A stretch of DNA of 14,913 nt from UBA4729 sp039931245 (GTDB lineage Bacteria; Patescibacteriota; Saccharimonadia; Saccharimonadales; UBA4665): NCBI GenBank assembly GCA_039931245.1, contig JBDTSH010000011.1, forward strand, positions 1 to 14,913. The letters are read 5' to 3'. The notes under the pieces are model-generated. The model ran no database searches. It was not told the DNA's origin and saw only the letters and a program-made list of their open reading frames with translations. The translations under genes and the position numbers were made by a program. Shown in pieces: positions 1 through 6,299 of the stretch. The first letter of the stretch is position 1, and each line of letters begins with the position of its first letter.

Positions 1-148
1 CTGATAGGGTCAGATCGTTGGCAGCGAGCGCCGGCCAACCACGGGCTACGGCGAAGGCCTCCATAGCCTGTTTGCGCTGATAGGTGCGGTAAAATCCATA
101 GCCGGCCGTGGCGACTATCACCACTATAATTAGCATAAATATTATCAT
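1..148 (-). CDS. N-terminal part of a membrane-anchored protein (cut by window edge)
   Basis: The reading frame opens with ATG at 148-146 and stays open to base 1, giving 49 residues of a protein that continues outside the window. Residues 2-17 are strongly hydrophobic (MIIFMLIIVVIVATAG), followed by an aromatic/basic stretch (YGFYRTYQRKQ) and a soluble start with the pattern 'AFAVARGWPALAANDLTLS'. This reads as a signal-anchor with the bulk of the protein on one side of the membrane. The '(A/F)xxARGWxxxxxD' pattern recalls short membrane proteins of actinobacteria and CPR with an N-terminal anchor, but I cannot name a family. No good Shine-Dalgarno precedes the ATG. An internal ATG at codon 5 is an alternative start. 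The gene lies 43 bp downstream of the dus stop, on the same strand, so it may be the last member of that operon. Confidence 0.6.
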   Translation of the reverse strand, partial: MIIFMLIIVVIVATAGYGFYRTYQRKQAMEAFAVARGWPALAANDLTLS

Positions 149-191
149 CTACGAAGCATAAGGGTTTTTGGGGCGGGCGGCAACTGGTTAC

Positions 192-1172
192 TTAAGCAGT
201 TGGCGCTGACTGGGCCGAAAGGAGGGCCAGCAGCTCGGCGCTGCTGGTGGCGGCCATCAGTACCTCGCGCAGCTCCTTGGCACCGTCAAAACCGTTGATA
301 TAGACTTTGCAGAACTTGTTGAGGGTGTTAATAGCCCGCTCGCCGTCGTGCCAGGTGCCAGCAAACAACTCGATGTGTCGGCGGTAAAGTTCGAGACGCT
401 CCGGCGGCGCATAGTCAGGCCACGGACTGGTTGGGGCAAATAGGAATGGATCGTGGAACATACCCCGGCCCACCATAATGCCGTCCAACTGGTGCTTGGC
501 GGCCAATTCCAGACCTTGGGCGCGACTCAGGACGTCGCCGTTGCCGACAATCAGTGTCTGCGGGGCAATGTGGTCGCGCAGGCCGCGAATATGGCCAATG
601 GCTGCCCAATCGGCCGGCACTTTGCTCATCTGAGTGCGGGTGCGGCCGTGGACCGACAACATCGCCAGGTTTTGCTCAAGTAACAGCTGGTGCCAGGAAT
701 AATCAACCTCGTTAAAGCCGAGGCGGGTTTTGACGCTGACGGGCAGCTGACCGGCGGCACCAGCCTGGGTGGCTTTGATAATTTCCAGAGCCAGCGTCCG
801 ATTATTGATGAGGGCCGCGCCCGTGCCGTTCTTGACGACGGTTTTATCGGGACAACCCATGTTAATATCGATGCCGGCAAAGCCCATGGTCACCAGCTCA
901 GCGGCGGTTTTATAAAAATTATCGGGGTTTTTGCCCCAAATCTGGGCGATGAGTGGTTGCTCGGTGGAGGTAAACTGCAGGCGCTTGAGCAATTTTGGGC
1001 GGCCGGGACTTTGCAGACCATCGACGTTCACAAATTCCGTAAAGAAAAGGTCGGGCGGCGCACAGCCGGCCACTATCTGACGGAACACCGTGTCGGTAAC
1101 GTCGTCCATCGGCGCCAAAACAAAAAATGGCTTAGGTAATTCTGGTAATGCCGTGGGTGGAATCAAAGACAT
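192..1172 (-). CDS. dus: tRNA-dihydrouridine synthase (Dus family)
   Basis: FMN-dependent reductase that converts uridine to dihydrouridine in tRNA D-loops. The 326-aa length is normal for the family. It has the N-terminal 'LAPMDDVTDTVFR' (residues 19-31), which corresponds to the usual APMxxVTDxxFR flavin-binding start. The catalytic cysteine is C107 in 'NMGCPDKTVVKNGTGAAL', followed by K148 in 'SVKTRLGF', H175 in 'VHGRT', 'GNGDV' (210-214) and the phosphate-binding 'MVGRG' (233-237). The C-terminal helical tRNA-binding domain follows. The TIM-barrel motifs are in the expected order. The chosen ATG lies inside the upstream 274-aa gene (41-bp overlap) and has a purine-rich AGAGAG directly before it. 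The barrel needs residues from about 15 onward, so a start much further downstream is unlikely. Which Dus subfamily (A, B or C) it matches cannot be settled by eye. Confidence 0.95.
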   Translation of the reverse strand: MSLIPPTALPELPKPFFVLAPMDDVTDTVFRQIVAGCAPPDLFFTEFVNVDGLQSPGRPKLLKRLQFTSTEQPLIAQIWGKNPDNFYKTAAELVTMGFAGIDINMGCPDKTVVKNGTGAALINNRTLALEIIKATQAGAAGQLPVSVKTRLGFNEVDYSWHQLLLEQNLAMLSVHGRTRTQMSKVPADWAAIGHIRGLRDHIAPQTLIVGNGDVLSRAQGLELAAKHQLDGIMVGRGMFHDPFLFAPTSPWPDYAPPERLELYRRHIELFAGTWHDGERAINTLNKFCKVYINGFDGAKELREVLMAATSSAELLALLSAQSAPTA

Positions 1173-1956
1173 CTCTCTGCTGACTAATAAGCTTTATGCG
1201 GGTTTCAATTAGGTGCTGGCGTTGCGTAAACAAGGCCCGCTTCCGGTTGGCGTAGTTTAGAGCCAAGCCGGTGAGCTCGCCCCAATAGCCGACCCGTTGA
1301 GTTTGCGGGCCGCTGGCGAGACGCGCCGCCATGGACTCAGCCGCACCGTGCCGCTCGCGTAGCGTCCAGTCCTGTCGATTGGCCGCGACTCGTAACAGAT
1401 TATCAAAACTATGCTCCCAGGCATAGGTCGCCAGCAGGCGCAGATTAGACTCGGTGGTTTGAGCATAGCCCGGCACGTGGATGTAGGCGGCGAGCTCGGC
1501 CAGTTTGTCCGTTTCAGCCGTTAGGCTGGCGACTTGCCCAATGTGCTTGGCGAGCAAGCCGCCGGGGTCGCGATAGGCGTGCAGCGGGGCATCAATTTTA
1601 GCTTCGGCGCGGCGAATCGGATTAGAGTGGGCGTGGGCCGCCTCGGCGCGGGCGCCCAGTCTGTCTTCAAAGCTAGACGCATTTATCAGAATTACCGAAT
1701 ACTCCGCGGGATTCAATACCAGACCATTAACCGCTTGATCGACCCGGCCGTACAAGGCACTCTGCAAATTCTCGGTAGTAGCGTGGGCTTTGTCGGCCCG
1801 GTTTACTTGTAAGCTTAGCTCGAGGTTAACCCCCAGGAGTCGCGGCACGCTGCCAAAGGCTCGCCGGCGCTCGGGGGCAAAGACCGCCCGAGGCACTTCC
1901 AAACCTTCGAAAGGTTGGGCACCGGGATAGGGCTCGGCTGACTTGGGACCACCCAT
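1132..1956 (-). CDS. Uncharacterised 274-aa soluble protein, operon with dus
   Basis: I do not recognise a family. The protein has no TM segment, no signal peptide and no cysteine. After a Gly/Pro-rich N-terminus (1-30) there is a beta-like segment around residues 39-52 and a short hydrophobic strand 'YSVILINASSF' (86-96). The rest is largely helical and charged, with two long helical regions around 133-165 and 225-262. The C-terminal part is Arg/Gln/Lys-rich ('YANRKRALFTQRQHLIETR'), suggesting nucleic-acid or protein binding. It starts 3 bp after the stop of the 89-aa gene and overlaps dus by 41 bp at its 3' end, so the three are almost certainly co-transcribed and translationally coupled. 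No Shine-Dalgarno precedes the ATG, which fits re-initiation after the 89-aa gene. The uninterrupted frame and tight junctions make it a real gene; function is unknown. Confidence 0.75.
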   Translation of the reverse strand: MGGPKSAEPYPGAQPFEGLEVPRAVFAPERRRAFGSVPRLLGVNLELSLQVNRADKAHATTENLQSALYGRVDQAVNGLVLNPAEYSVILINASSFEDRLGARAEAAHAHSNPIRRAEAKIDAPLHAYRDPGGLLAKHIGQVASLTAETDKLAELAAYIHVPGYAQTTESNLRLLATYAWEHSFDNLLRVAANRQDWTLRERHGAAESMAARLASGPQTQRVGYWGELTGLALNYANRKRALFTQRQHLIETRIKLISQQRDVFDSTHGITRIT

Positions 1957-1959
1957 AAT

Positions 1960-2229
1960 TTAGGACCGCTCGGGATGGGCAGCGGCGATGGCGGCCCGGA
2001 CTGCGGCCATGCCGGCCCGATATATCTGTTCTTGTTTAGCATTGCGCTCGATTGAGCCAGTCAACTGAAATTCATCAGCATAGCGGGCGTGGTCGGCGGC
2101 GCGGGCCGCGGTGCGCTCGGCCGTCATGTTCGCCAACGGCGTCAGCGAGACACCGAGTTCGGCGGCGGCTTCACTATAGGATAGCTGGCGGGTATCAACT
2201 AAGTTATCGAGCTTTTCCGATTCATTCAT
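1960..2229 (-). CDS. Small 89-aa protein with HTH-like N-terminus
   Basis: First gene of the operon leading to dus. Residues 16-36 ('LSYSEAAAELGVSLTPLANM') read like a helix-turn-helix or sigma-like segment: helix, Gly-turn, helix, with AxELGVS typical of DNA-binding HTH turns. The rest is a charged, Ala-rich amphipathic helix, possibly a coiled coil (37-83). There are no cysteines and no membrane segment. A good promoter (TTGTAA, 17 bp, TACAAT) ends only 6 bp before the ATG, and there is no Shine-Dalgarno, so the mRNA is predicted to start at or next to the start codon. A perfect inverted repeat overlies the -35 and spacer. A small autoregulator is possible but unproven. Alternatively it could be a structural partner of the 274-aa protein that follows 3 bp later. 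Confidence 0.65.
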   Translation of the reverse strand: MNESEKLDNLVDTRQLSYSEAAAELGVSLTPLANMTAERTAARAADHARYADEFQLTGSIERNAKQEQIYRAGMAAVRAAIAAAHPERS

Positions 2230-2235
2230 ATTTTT

Positions 2236-2264
2236 ATTGTACCACTTTTGTACTATTTTTACAA
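2236..2264 (-). promoter_or_regulatory. Promoter of the 89-aa/274-aa/dus operon
   Basis: On the minus strand, -35 TTGTAA (2264-2259), a 17-bp spacer and -10 TACAAT (2241-2236). Each hexamer differs from consensus at one or two positions and the spacing is optimal. The expected start of transcription falls at about 2229, the A of the ATG, which predicts a leaderless mRNA. Confidence 0.65.
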
Positions 2265-2269
2265 TAGTA
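2251..2269. repeat. Perfect 7-bp inverted repeat over the -35/spacer region
   Basis: TACTATT (2251-2257), a 5-base loop, then AATAGTA (2263-2269). It covers the -35 hexamer and part of the spacer of the operon promoter and lies 12 bp past the permease stop. It has no T-run on the minus strand, so it is a poor terminator. It could be an operator or a weak 3'-end hairpin for the permease transcript. Confidence 0.4.
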
Positions 2270-2280
2270 TGTAGTTGGGT

Positions 2281-3408
2281 TTATTCCCACTTGAAAACGC
2301 GGAAAGCGATGGCGTAGATGACGATGAACCACAAGGCGATAAGTCCCAGCTGGGGGCCGAGATCAACGAGGTGCTTGCCTTCGGTGATCAGCAGGCGCAG
2401 TCCATCGATGACCGGGGTCAGCGGCAGGAAGGTGGTTAAGCCCTGTAACCAGTGCGGCATTAAGAAGCGCGGAAAGAACGTGCCTGACAAAAACAGCATG
2501 GGAAAGACCACTATGTTACTGAGCGGAGCGGCTTGACGCTCATTTTTGGCCCAACCGCCAATCGCCAGGCCAATACCGAGGATCATGAAAATACTGAGGA
2601 TGGTAAAGAGGAATATCTCCAGGTAATTGCCCGCCACCCGCAGGTGAAAGACCAAAATGGCGACGATAAATTGGATGCCAATCGAGATTATGCCAGTAGC
2701 CGCTTGACTAAACATGGTCGCCATAAAGTATTGCCAGACTTTGAGGGGGGTGGTGTGCAGGCGGCGCAAAATGCCCTGTTTTTTGAGCTCGGGGAAAACG
2801 TTGACCGGACCAAAGACGCCGAGACCAATAATCGAGAAGCCGAGTAAGCCGGCAAAGGTATAGTCAAAGGCCGACAGGCTTTTTTTATTGAGCTGTTTGG
2901 CCGTCACCCGAAACGGCTCAGCGGCCGGCACGAACTGGGCGTTGAGCGACTTAAACGTCTCTTCCAGAACCGAACTGAGGGTCTGACCGGTGCCACTGCT
3001 ACTCTGCGAATAGATTAATTGGGCTTGGCCGGACGGATAGGACTGACCCGGCACGACGGCGCCAAAGCTACTCGGCAACACGATGATGCCGTCGATCTGG
3101 CTACGGCTCAGCTTATCCTCGGCGGCCGTCATGGTATGCACAGCGGGGTCAACTTTAAAGACCTTTCCAGCGCGTAACTGAGCGCTAAACTTGGTCGCGA
3201 AGGGGCTCGACGATTGGTTGATAACTGCGACCCGGAAGGAGACGTTATTGCCGTTGGAACTGCTCAGGCCGCCAAAGACAAACAGAAAAATTAGCGGGAA
3301 CAAGATGGCAAAGAATTGGGCCAAGCGATCGCGAAAGAAACGGCGAGTGTTGAGTTTGGTCAGCACCAGGACGGTTTTGAGTTGCTGTTTAATAGATAGT
3401 GGTGGCAT
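2281..3408 (-). CDS. ABC-2 type exporter, permease subunit
   Basis: Membrane half of an ABC-2 exporter (DrrB/YhgE-like architecture) of 375 aa. It has an N-terminal cytoplasmic helix, TM1 at about 30-49, a large extracytoplasmic domain (about 50-180), then five clustered TM segments at about 183-205, 229-255, 263-285, 296-314 and 353-371. The ABC-2 hallmarks are visible: 'ELKKQGILRRLHTTPL' (207-222), the coupling segment after TM2, and 'PMLFLSGTFFPRFLMP' (303-318) before the last loop. The gene starts 3 bp after the ATPase stop, so the two are co-translated. The substrate cannot be read from the sequence. Exporters of this type carry drugs, lipids, peptides or polysaccharide. The two Ser-rich stretches in the outer loop (48-56 and 134-139) are low-complexity linkers. 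Confidence 0.9.
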   Translation of the reverse strand: MPPLSIKQQLKTVLVLTKLNTRRFFRDRLAQFFAILFPLIFLFVFGGLSSSNGNNVSFRVAVINQSSSPFATKFSAQLRAGKVFKVDPAVHTMTAAEDKLSRSQIDGIIVLPSSFGAVVPGQSYPSGQAQLIYSQSSSGTGQTLSSVLEETFKSLNAQFVPAAEPFRVTAKQLNKKSLSAFDYTFAGLLGFSIIGLGVFGPVNVFPELKKQGILRRLHTTPLKVWQYFMATMFSQAATGIISIGIQFIVAILVFHLRVAGNYLEIFLFTILSIFMILGIGLAIGGWAKNERQAAPLSNIVVFPMLFLSGTFFPRFLMPHWLQGLTTFLPLTPVIDGLRLLITEGKHLVDLGPQLGLIALWFIVIYAIAFRVFKWE

Positions 3409-3411
3409 GCG

Positions 3412-4170
3412 TTAACCTTCCAGGGCTTTGCCGGTTAAGTCGATGAAAACGTCGTCGAGGTTGGCTTGCTCGACTTTTTGTTCTTTTGTGAAGCCGCGCT
3501 TCAGCAGCTGCCGCACTAAGTTATGGGGCGTGTCGAGGGCAATAATTTTGCCGCGGTCCATAATCGCCACGCGGTCGCACAGGAGTTCAGCCTCGTCGAG
3601 ATAATGGGTCGTCATAATTACAGTGACGCCGCGGTCGCGCACCTGCCGGATGAGTTTCCACAGATTGCGACGGGCCTGCGGATCGAGACCGGTCGTCGGC
3701 TCGTCGAGGAAAAATACTTTGGGGTTGTGCACCAGGGCGGCCGCGATACTGAGACGCTGGCGCTGGCCGCCGCTCAGTTGCTCGGCAAAACTGTTGGCCT
3801 TCTCCCCCAAATTGACATCATCCAAGAATTCTTTGACGTTGACGGTCTCGCCGTAGGCGGCGGCAAACATTTCGATAATCTCTGATAATTTTTGCTTGTC
3901 TTGAAACGAGGCGGTCTGGGGTTGGACGCCGATGATGCGTTTGACGGCGTCGGGTTGCTCGGCAACGTTCAGGCCGTCGATAATAATCGTCCCGCTGTCA
4001 ATCGGGCGGAGGGTTTCAATCATCTCCAGCGTCGTCGTTTTGCCGGCTCCGTTGGGCCCTAAAATGCCGAATATTTCACCCGGCTGGACGCGAAAAGAGA
4101 TGCCCGCGACGGCCACTTGTGCGCCGTATTTTTTTTTAAGATTTGAGACCGTTAAAATTGATTTCGCCAT
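3412..4170 (-). CDS. ABC-2 type exporter, ATP-binding subunit
   Basis: Cytoplasmic ATPase of 252 aa with every ABC motif in order: Walker A GPNGAGKT (38-45), Q-loop region at 'GVQPQ' (81-85), signature LSGGQRQRL (132-140), Walker B VFFLDEPTTGLD (152-163) and H-loop H189 in 'MTTHYLDEA'. The short C-terminal extension ending 'LDDVFIDLTGKALEG' is the typical DrrA-like tail. It powers the permease encoded 3 bp downstream. I chose ATG at 4170: GAGG lies 3 nt upstream and family members start 'MxxxILxVxNLxKxYG'. The in-frame GTG at 4179 would add only Val-Arg-Arg (read MRR) and would have no ribosome binding site. A TAAAGT hexamer 7 bp before the ATG may be a -10, but no convincing -35 is paired with it. 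Confidence 0.95.
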   Translation of the reverse strand: MAKSILTVSNLKKKYGAQVAVAGISFRVQPGEIFGILGPNGAGKTTTLEMIETLRPIDSGTIIIDGLNVAEQPDAVKRIIGVQPQTASFQDKQKLSEIIEMFAAAYGETVNVKEFLDDVNLGEKANSFAEQLSGGQRQRLSIAAALVHNPKVFFLDEPTTGLDPQARRNLWKLIRQVRDRGVTVIMTTHYLDEAELLCDRVAIMDRGKIIALDTPHNLVRQLLKRGFTKEQKVEQANLDDVFIDLTGKALEG

Positions 4171-4210
4171 ACGCCTCACTTTACCAACTGTCCGCTTATA
4201 ATTTAGTTTA

Positions 4211-4255
4211 TTTTAAAATACCCGACCTATCCATTGGGGGGACAGGCCGGGTATT
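4211..4255 (-). terminator. Rho-independent terminator after the 67-aa gene
   Basis: Arms 4217-4232 and 4240-4255 form a 16-bp stem with a 7-nt loop. On the minus strand the two imperfect positions become G-U wobbles, whereas on the plus strand they are A-C mismatches. This points to a minus-strand transcript. The stem is followed by TTTTAAAATAAA. It lies 24 bp past the stop of the 67-aa gene and isolates it from the ABC operon. Confidence 0.8.
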
Positions 4256-4279
4256 GCTTACCTAAAAAGTGGACTATTC

Positions 4280-4483
4280 CTAGGCTTTTACGGTTCGCTT
4301 GATCGTCAAGAAACCGTTGCGGGGGTTTTCATTAACTTCGTAGCCAGCGGGCAAATCGGTTGCTTCGGGACGTTCGTCCTTACTAAAGTAGTAGATGCGC
4401 TGTAGCTTGCCGCCACGGAGCGTAACTTCCTTAGAATTCAAGTAGTACGTGACGCTTTTCGAGTTAGTGTGCTTGTAAGCCAT
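4280..4483 (-). CDS. Conserved 67-aa CPR/Saccharibacteria protein
   Basis: A small basic protein with a compact, highly patterned sequence: 'YYLNSKEVTLRGGKLQRIYY' (13-32), 'FSKDERPEATDLPAGYEV' (33-50) and 'NENPRNGFLTIKR' (51-63). I recall near-identical short proteins in many Patescibacteria genomes, without a known function. It contains no cysteine and no TM segment and has alternating beta-strand character, so a small beta-rich cytoplasmic protein is likely, perhaps RNA- or ribosome-associated given its charge. The start is fixed by GGGAG 7 nt before the ATG at 4483. The frame remains open upstream, but that part covers the promoter and is not translated. The consensus -35, strong ribosome binding site and dedicated terminator indicate a highly expressed single-gene unit. 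Confidence 0.85.
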   Translation of the reverse strand: MAYKHTNSKSVTYYLNSKEVTLRGGKLQRIYYFSKDERPEATDLPAGYEVNENPRNGFLTIKRTVKA

Positions 4484-4522
4484 TTTAGCTCTCCCTCTCT
4501 TATTCATTAGTAACGTACCCCT

Positions 4523-4552
4523 AAGATACACTTGCCTGTTTTTATTTGTCAA
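4523..4552 (-). promoter_or_regulatory. Strong promoter of the 67-aa gene
   Basis: Perfect -35 TTGACA (4552-4547 on the minus strand), 18-bp spacer, -10 TATCTT (4528-4523). The predicted 5' leader is about 30-35 nt and carries AGAGAGGGAG before the start codon. Confidence 0.75.
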
Positions 4553-4650
4553 CCCCTGTCGTAATAATTGAGGCGTCGAAGGGCCGTCAGCGGGCTCACA
4601 GTTTCCCACAGATTTAGGCCCCAATGGCCAAACCGTTTTTGCTTTTGATA

Positions 4651-4679
4651 TTGCGCAAGCGTGGGAGCTGTACTACACT
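4651..4679 (+). promoter_or_regulatory. Probable promoter of the 211-aa gene
   Basis: TTGCGC (4651-4656), 17-bp spacer, TACACT (4674-4679); each hexamer matches four of six consensus bases. The leader would be about 40 nt and contains GAGG (4706-4709) and GGAG (4711-4714). It is divergent from the promoter of the 67-aa gene, about 100 bp away. Confidence 0.5.
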
Positions 4680-4725
4680 GAGGCGGTAACCATAAAAAGT
4701 ATAAAGAGGTGGAGTAAGTAAAGGC

Positions 4726-5361
4726 ATGGATTTTTCAAACCGTAGTACACAATCGCAACCCGCAGCACCAGTGGCACGACCAACATCATCAGTTGGCGGT
4801 AATGGTGCCGGTAAATACAACAAATCAGATCGCAGTAAATTGGCCCGCATCGCCAAGGTCGCCGCAGTCGCTTTAGTCGCTATTTTATTAGTCGCAGTCA
4901 CGCTCGTCGTCGTCCGCTCTGGTGGTAATAACGATGAGCAAAAATACGTCGATAGCAGCAAATTACAAGCTGTCTTCTTAAACACTGGTCAGGTCTACTT
5001 CGGTAAGATCACCACTTTGAACAGTAAATACTTTGTCGTTGAGGACATTTACTACTTGCAAACGTCAAGCGCCGGCTCGAGCACAACGGCCGCTGCTGCC
5101 AACACCAGCGTTTCACTCGTCAAGCTGGGTTGTGAATTGCACTCACCACGTGACGAAATGGTCATCAACCGCGCCCAAGTTACTTTCTGGGAGAACCTCC
5201 AAGCCACTGGCCAAGTCGCCAAGGCTGTGGCCACCTTCCAAAAGGCGAACCCCAGCGGTCAGAAGTGTAGCGATCAAAGCGCTGCCGGCACGAGCACCAA
5301 CAATGTTCAAGGTGCCCCTAGCACCACGCCAACATCTAGCACGACAACTACCAAACCGTAG
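4726..5361 (+). CDS. Single-pass surface protein with conserved CPR 'VFLNTGQVYFGK' domain
   Basis: A 211-aa protein with a disordered, basic cytoplasmic N-terminus (1-42), one TM helix (about 44-64) and an extracytoplasmic domain. The conserved core is 'QAVFLNTGQVYFGKI' (81-95), 'KYFVVEDIYYLQ' (101-112), 'VKLGCELHSPRDEMVINRAQ' (132-151) and 'VTFWENL' (152-158). I recall this arrangement as widespread in Patescibacteria with no assigned function. A low-complexity insert (113-129) splits the core, and the last 28 residues are Ser/Thr/Pro-rich, like a surface stalk. C136 and C181 could form a disulfide. Codon choice is more biased than in its neighbours, which suggests high expression. GGAG lies 11 nt before the ATG, somewhat far; AAAGG is only 1 nt away. 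The gene has its own promoter and terminator. Confidence 0.85.
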   Translation: MDFSNRSTQSQPAAPVARPTSSVGGNGAGKYNKSDRSKLARIAKVAAVALVAILLVAVTLVVVRSGGNNDEQKYVDSSKLQAVFLNTGQVYFGKITTLNSKYFVVEDIYYLQTSSAGSSTTAAAANTSVSLVKLGCELHSPRDEMVINRAQVTFWENLQATGQVAKAVATFQKANPSGQKCSDQSAAGTSTNNVQGAPSTTPTSSTTTTKP

Positions 5362-5379
5362 TTTAGCGAACGCCTAGCT

Positions 5380-5408
5380 AAAACGTCCTTCTTCGGAGGG
5401 ACGTTTTT
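5380..5408 (+). terminator. Rho-independent terminator after the 211-aa gene
   Basis: AAAACGTCC (5380-5388), a 10-nt loop, GGACGTTTT (5399-5407), with a run of five Ts at 5404-5408. It lies 19 bp after the stop codon. Because the stem begins with AAAA it can also act on minus-strand transcripts arriving from the 206-aa gene. Confidence 0.85.
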
Positions 5409-5609
5409 AGTTGGCCGATCAGCTGGAGCCGGAGCCCCGCCGGCGGCCTGTCGTTGGGCGGGAGTGCGTCGGGCTGGCTTGACCGGGCCCCAACCCCTGG
5501 ATGGGCCAAGCCATGAGCGCCGGGGAGGCGGCGTTGGCCAATTCGGACAACGCACGTAGTGCGGCTGACGAGCGGCGCCGGCCAGCGCTGGACTGGTGGC
5601 CGCGTCTAT
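5409..5609. other. GC-rich stretch without a convincing gene; possible structured RNA or gene remnant
   Basis: About 200 bp, markedly richer in G and C than the other intergenic regions here, which are AT-rich. No frame has a start, ribosome binding site and recognisable protein; the only long minus-strand frame runs straight through the terminator into the 211-aa gene. Short inverted repeats are visible, for example GCAC-GTA-GTGC near 5551-5561 and a GGGCCC/GGGCC pair near 5487-5507. The two ends share partly complementary blocks (GGCC, CTGG, CCGG). Read on the minus strand it follows the 206-aa gene and ends in the hairpin at 5380-5408. It could be a structured 3' UTR, an independent small RNA or a decayed gene. 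Confidence 0.25.
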
Positions 5610-6230
5610 CTACGACTTAAGAGTGCGCTTGACGAAAACGGCGGCGCCGAGTGAGATCAAGAACAACAGGCTGCTCAGAGCGGCGGCAACTAGGCTCCAG
5701 CCGGCCACATCGGGCGACCAGACGGGGGCTATGAAATCAAACTTATAGAGGGCGTCGGGCACAATGGTCAGCTTGCCGCCGTGGCTCTGGACGTATTGCT
5801 CGATACAGGGGACGCGGTTTCGACCCGAGAAGTCGGACGAGTTTTGTTGCTCACAGTAATGCTGGGCATCATTGTAAATCTGAGTGTTGTGGGCCGTGAC
5901 GGCCGCGCCTTGGGCCGCCACCAGCCGATCATAGGTATATTTTAGCTGGATGGGGGGGTGGACGGCCTGGGGTCCCGCGCTCAGATTGGTATTCATGTGG
6001 GCCACGACGTAGGCTTGCAGGGCGCCTAAGGCCCCCTGGACGTCGCCATTGTCTTGGTCGGCAGTATAGACAGCGTCACGCAGCCCGATCATGTGTTGGT
6101 TGTTGTCGCGCAGGGCGACGGCGCTCAGGCCGCTACACAGGAGAGCGGCGATGAAAAAATATGCCGGCTTGACGGCGCGCCAACGAGTCCAGTAGTGGTG
6201 TAGTTTCTTTTTGTTCATAATAAGCGTCAC
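5610..6230 (-). CDS. Two-pass membrane protein, conserved in Saccharibacteria
   Basis: A 206-aa protein with a basic N-terminus, TM1 at about 21-41, an extracytoplasmic helical domain (about 42-175) and TM2 at about 176-201 followed by KRTLKS. Two TM helices flanking a helical outer domain resemble the sensor module of a receptor, but no cytoplasmic signalling domain follows. 'LRDAVYTADQDNGDVQGAL' (50-68) and 'VVAHMNTNL' (75-83) are patterns I recall from Saccharibacteria hypothetical proteins. C126 and C142 lie in the outer domain and could form a disulfide. The start is a GTG at 6230, supported by AGAGGA just upstream; the ATG at 6218 is about 17 nt from that site and less likely. It is transcribed divergently from the murC-like gene. 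Function is unknown. Confidence 0.8.
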   Translation of the reverse strand: MTLIMNKKKLHHYWTRWRAVKPAYFFIAALLCSGLSAVALRDNNQHMIGLRDAVYTADQDNGDVQGALGALQAYVVAHMNTNLSAGPQAVHPPIQLKYTYDRLVAAQGAAVTAHNTQIYNDAQHYCEQQNSSDFSGRNRVPCIEQYVQSHGGKLTIVPDALYKFDFIAPVWSPDVAGWSLVAAALSSLLFLISLGAAVFVKRTLKS

Positions 6231-6240
6231 TACTTCCTCT

Positions 6241-6287
6241 ATTGTACCCGTTTGGTATTTGACTTGCTAGATAGGGCTCGATAATCA
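6241..6287. promoter_or_regulatory. Divergent promoter region between the 206-aa and murC-like genes
   Basis: Plus strand: TTGACT (6259-6264), then overlapping -10 candidates GATAAT (6280-6285, 15-bp spacer) and TAATCA (6282-6287, 17-bp spacer). Minus strand: TACAAT (6246-6241) with a weak -35 at 6269-6264. The two -35 regions abut or share a base, so the promoters are back to back and may compete. Confidence 0.5.
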
Positions 6288-6299
6288 ATACTGGTAGCT

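Noticed and set aside
690..1139. 149-codon plus-strand frame
   Set aside because: Antisense to the conserved core of dus; no recognisable domain.
1895..1920. Palindromic CCAAACCTTCGAAAGGTTGGG
   Set aside because: It lies inside the 274-aa coding frame with no T-run or associated signal; most likely fortuitous.
3523..3885. 120-codon plus-strand frame
   Set aside because: Antisense to the ATP-binding domain of the exporter; motifs on the minus strand are complete.
4171..4179. GTG start three codons earlier for the ABC ATPase
   Set aside because: It would place GAGG inside the coding region and has no ribosome binding site; the ATG at 4170 fits family N-termini.
4484..4624. Upstream extension of the 67-aa gene to 114 aa
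   Set aside because: The extra part covers the TTGACA/TATCTT promoter and the ribosome binding site, and looks non-coding; GGGAG before the internal ATG fixes the start at 4483.
5307..5555. Open minus-strand frame of 82 codons starting at a GTG
   Set aside because: It runs through a strong terminator hairpin and antisense into the 211-aa gene, is Pro/Arg-rich low complexity, and has no ribosome binding site.
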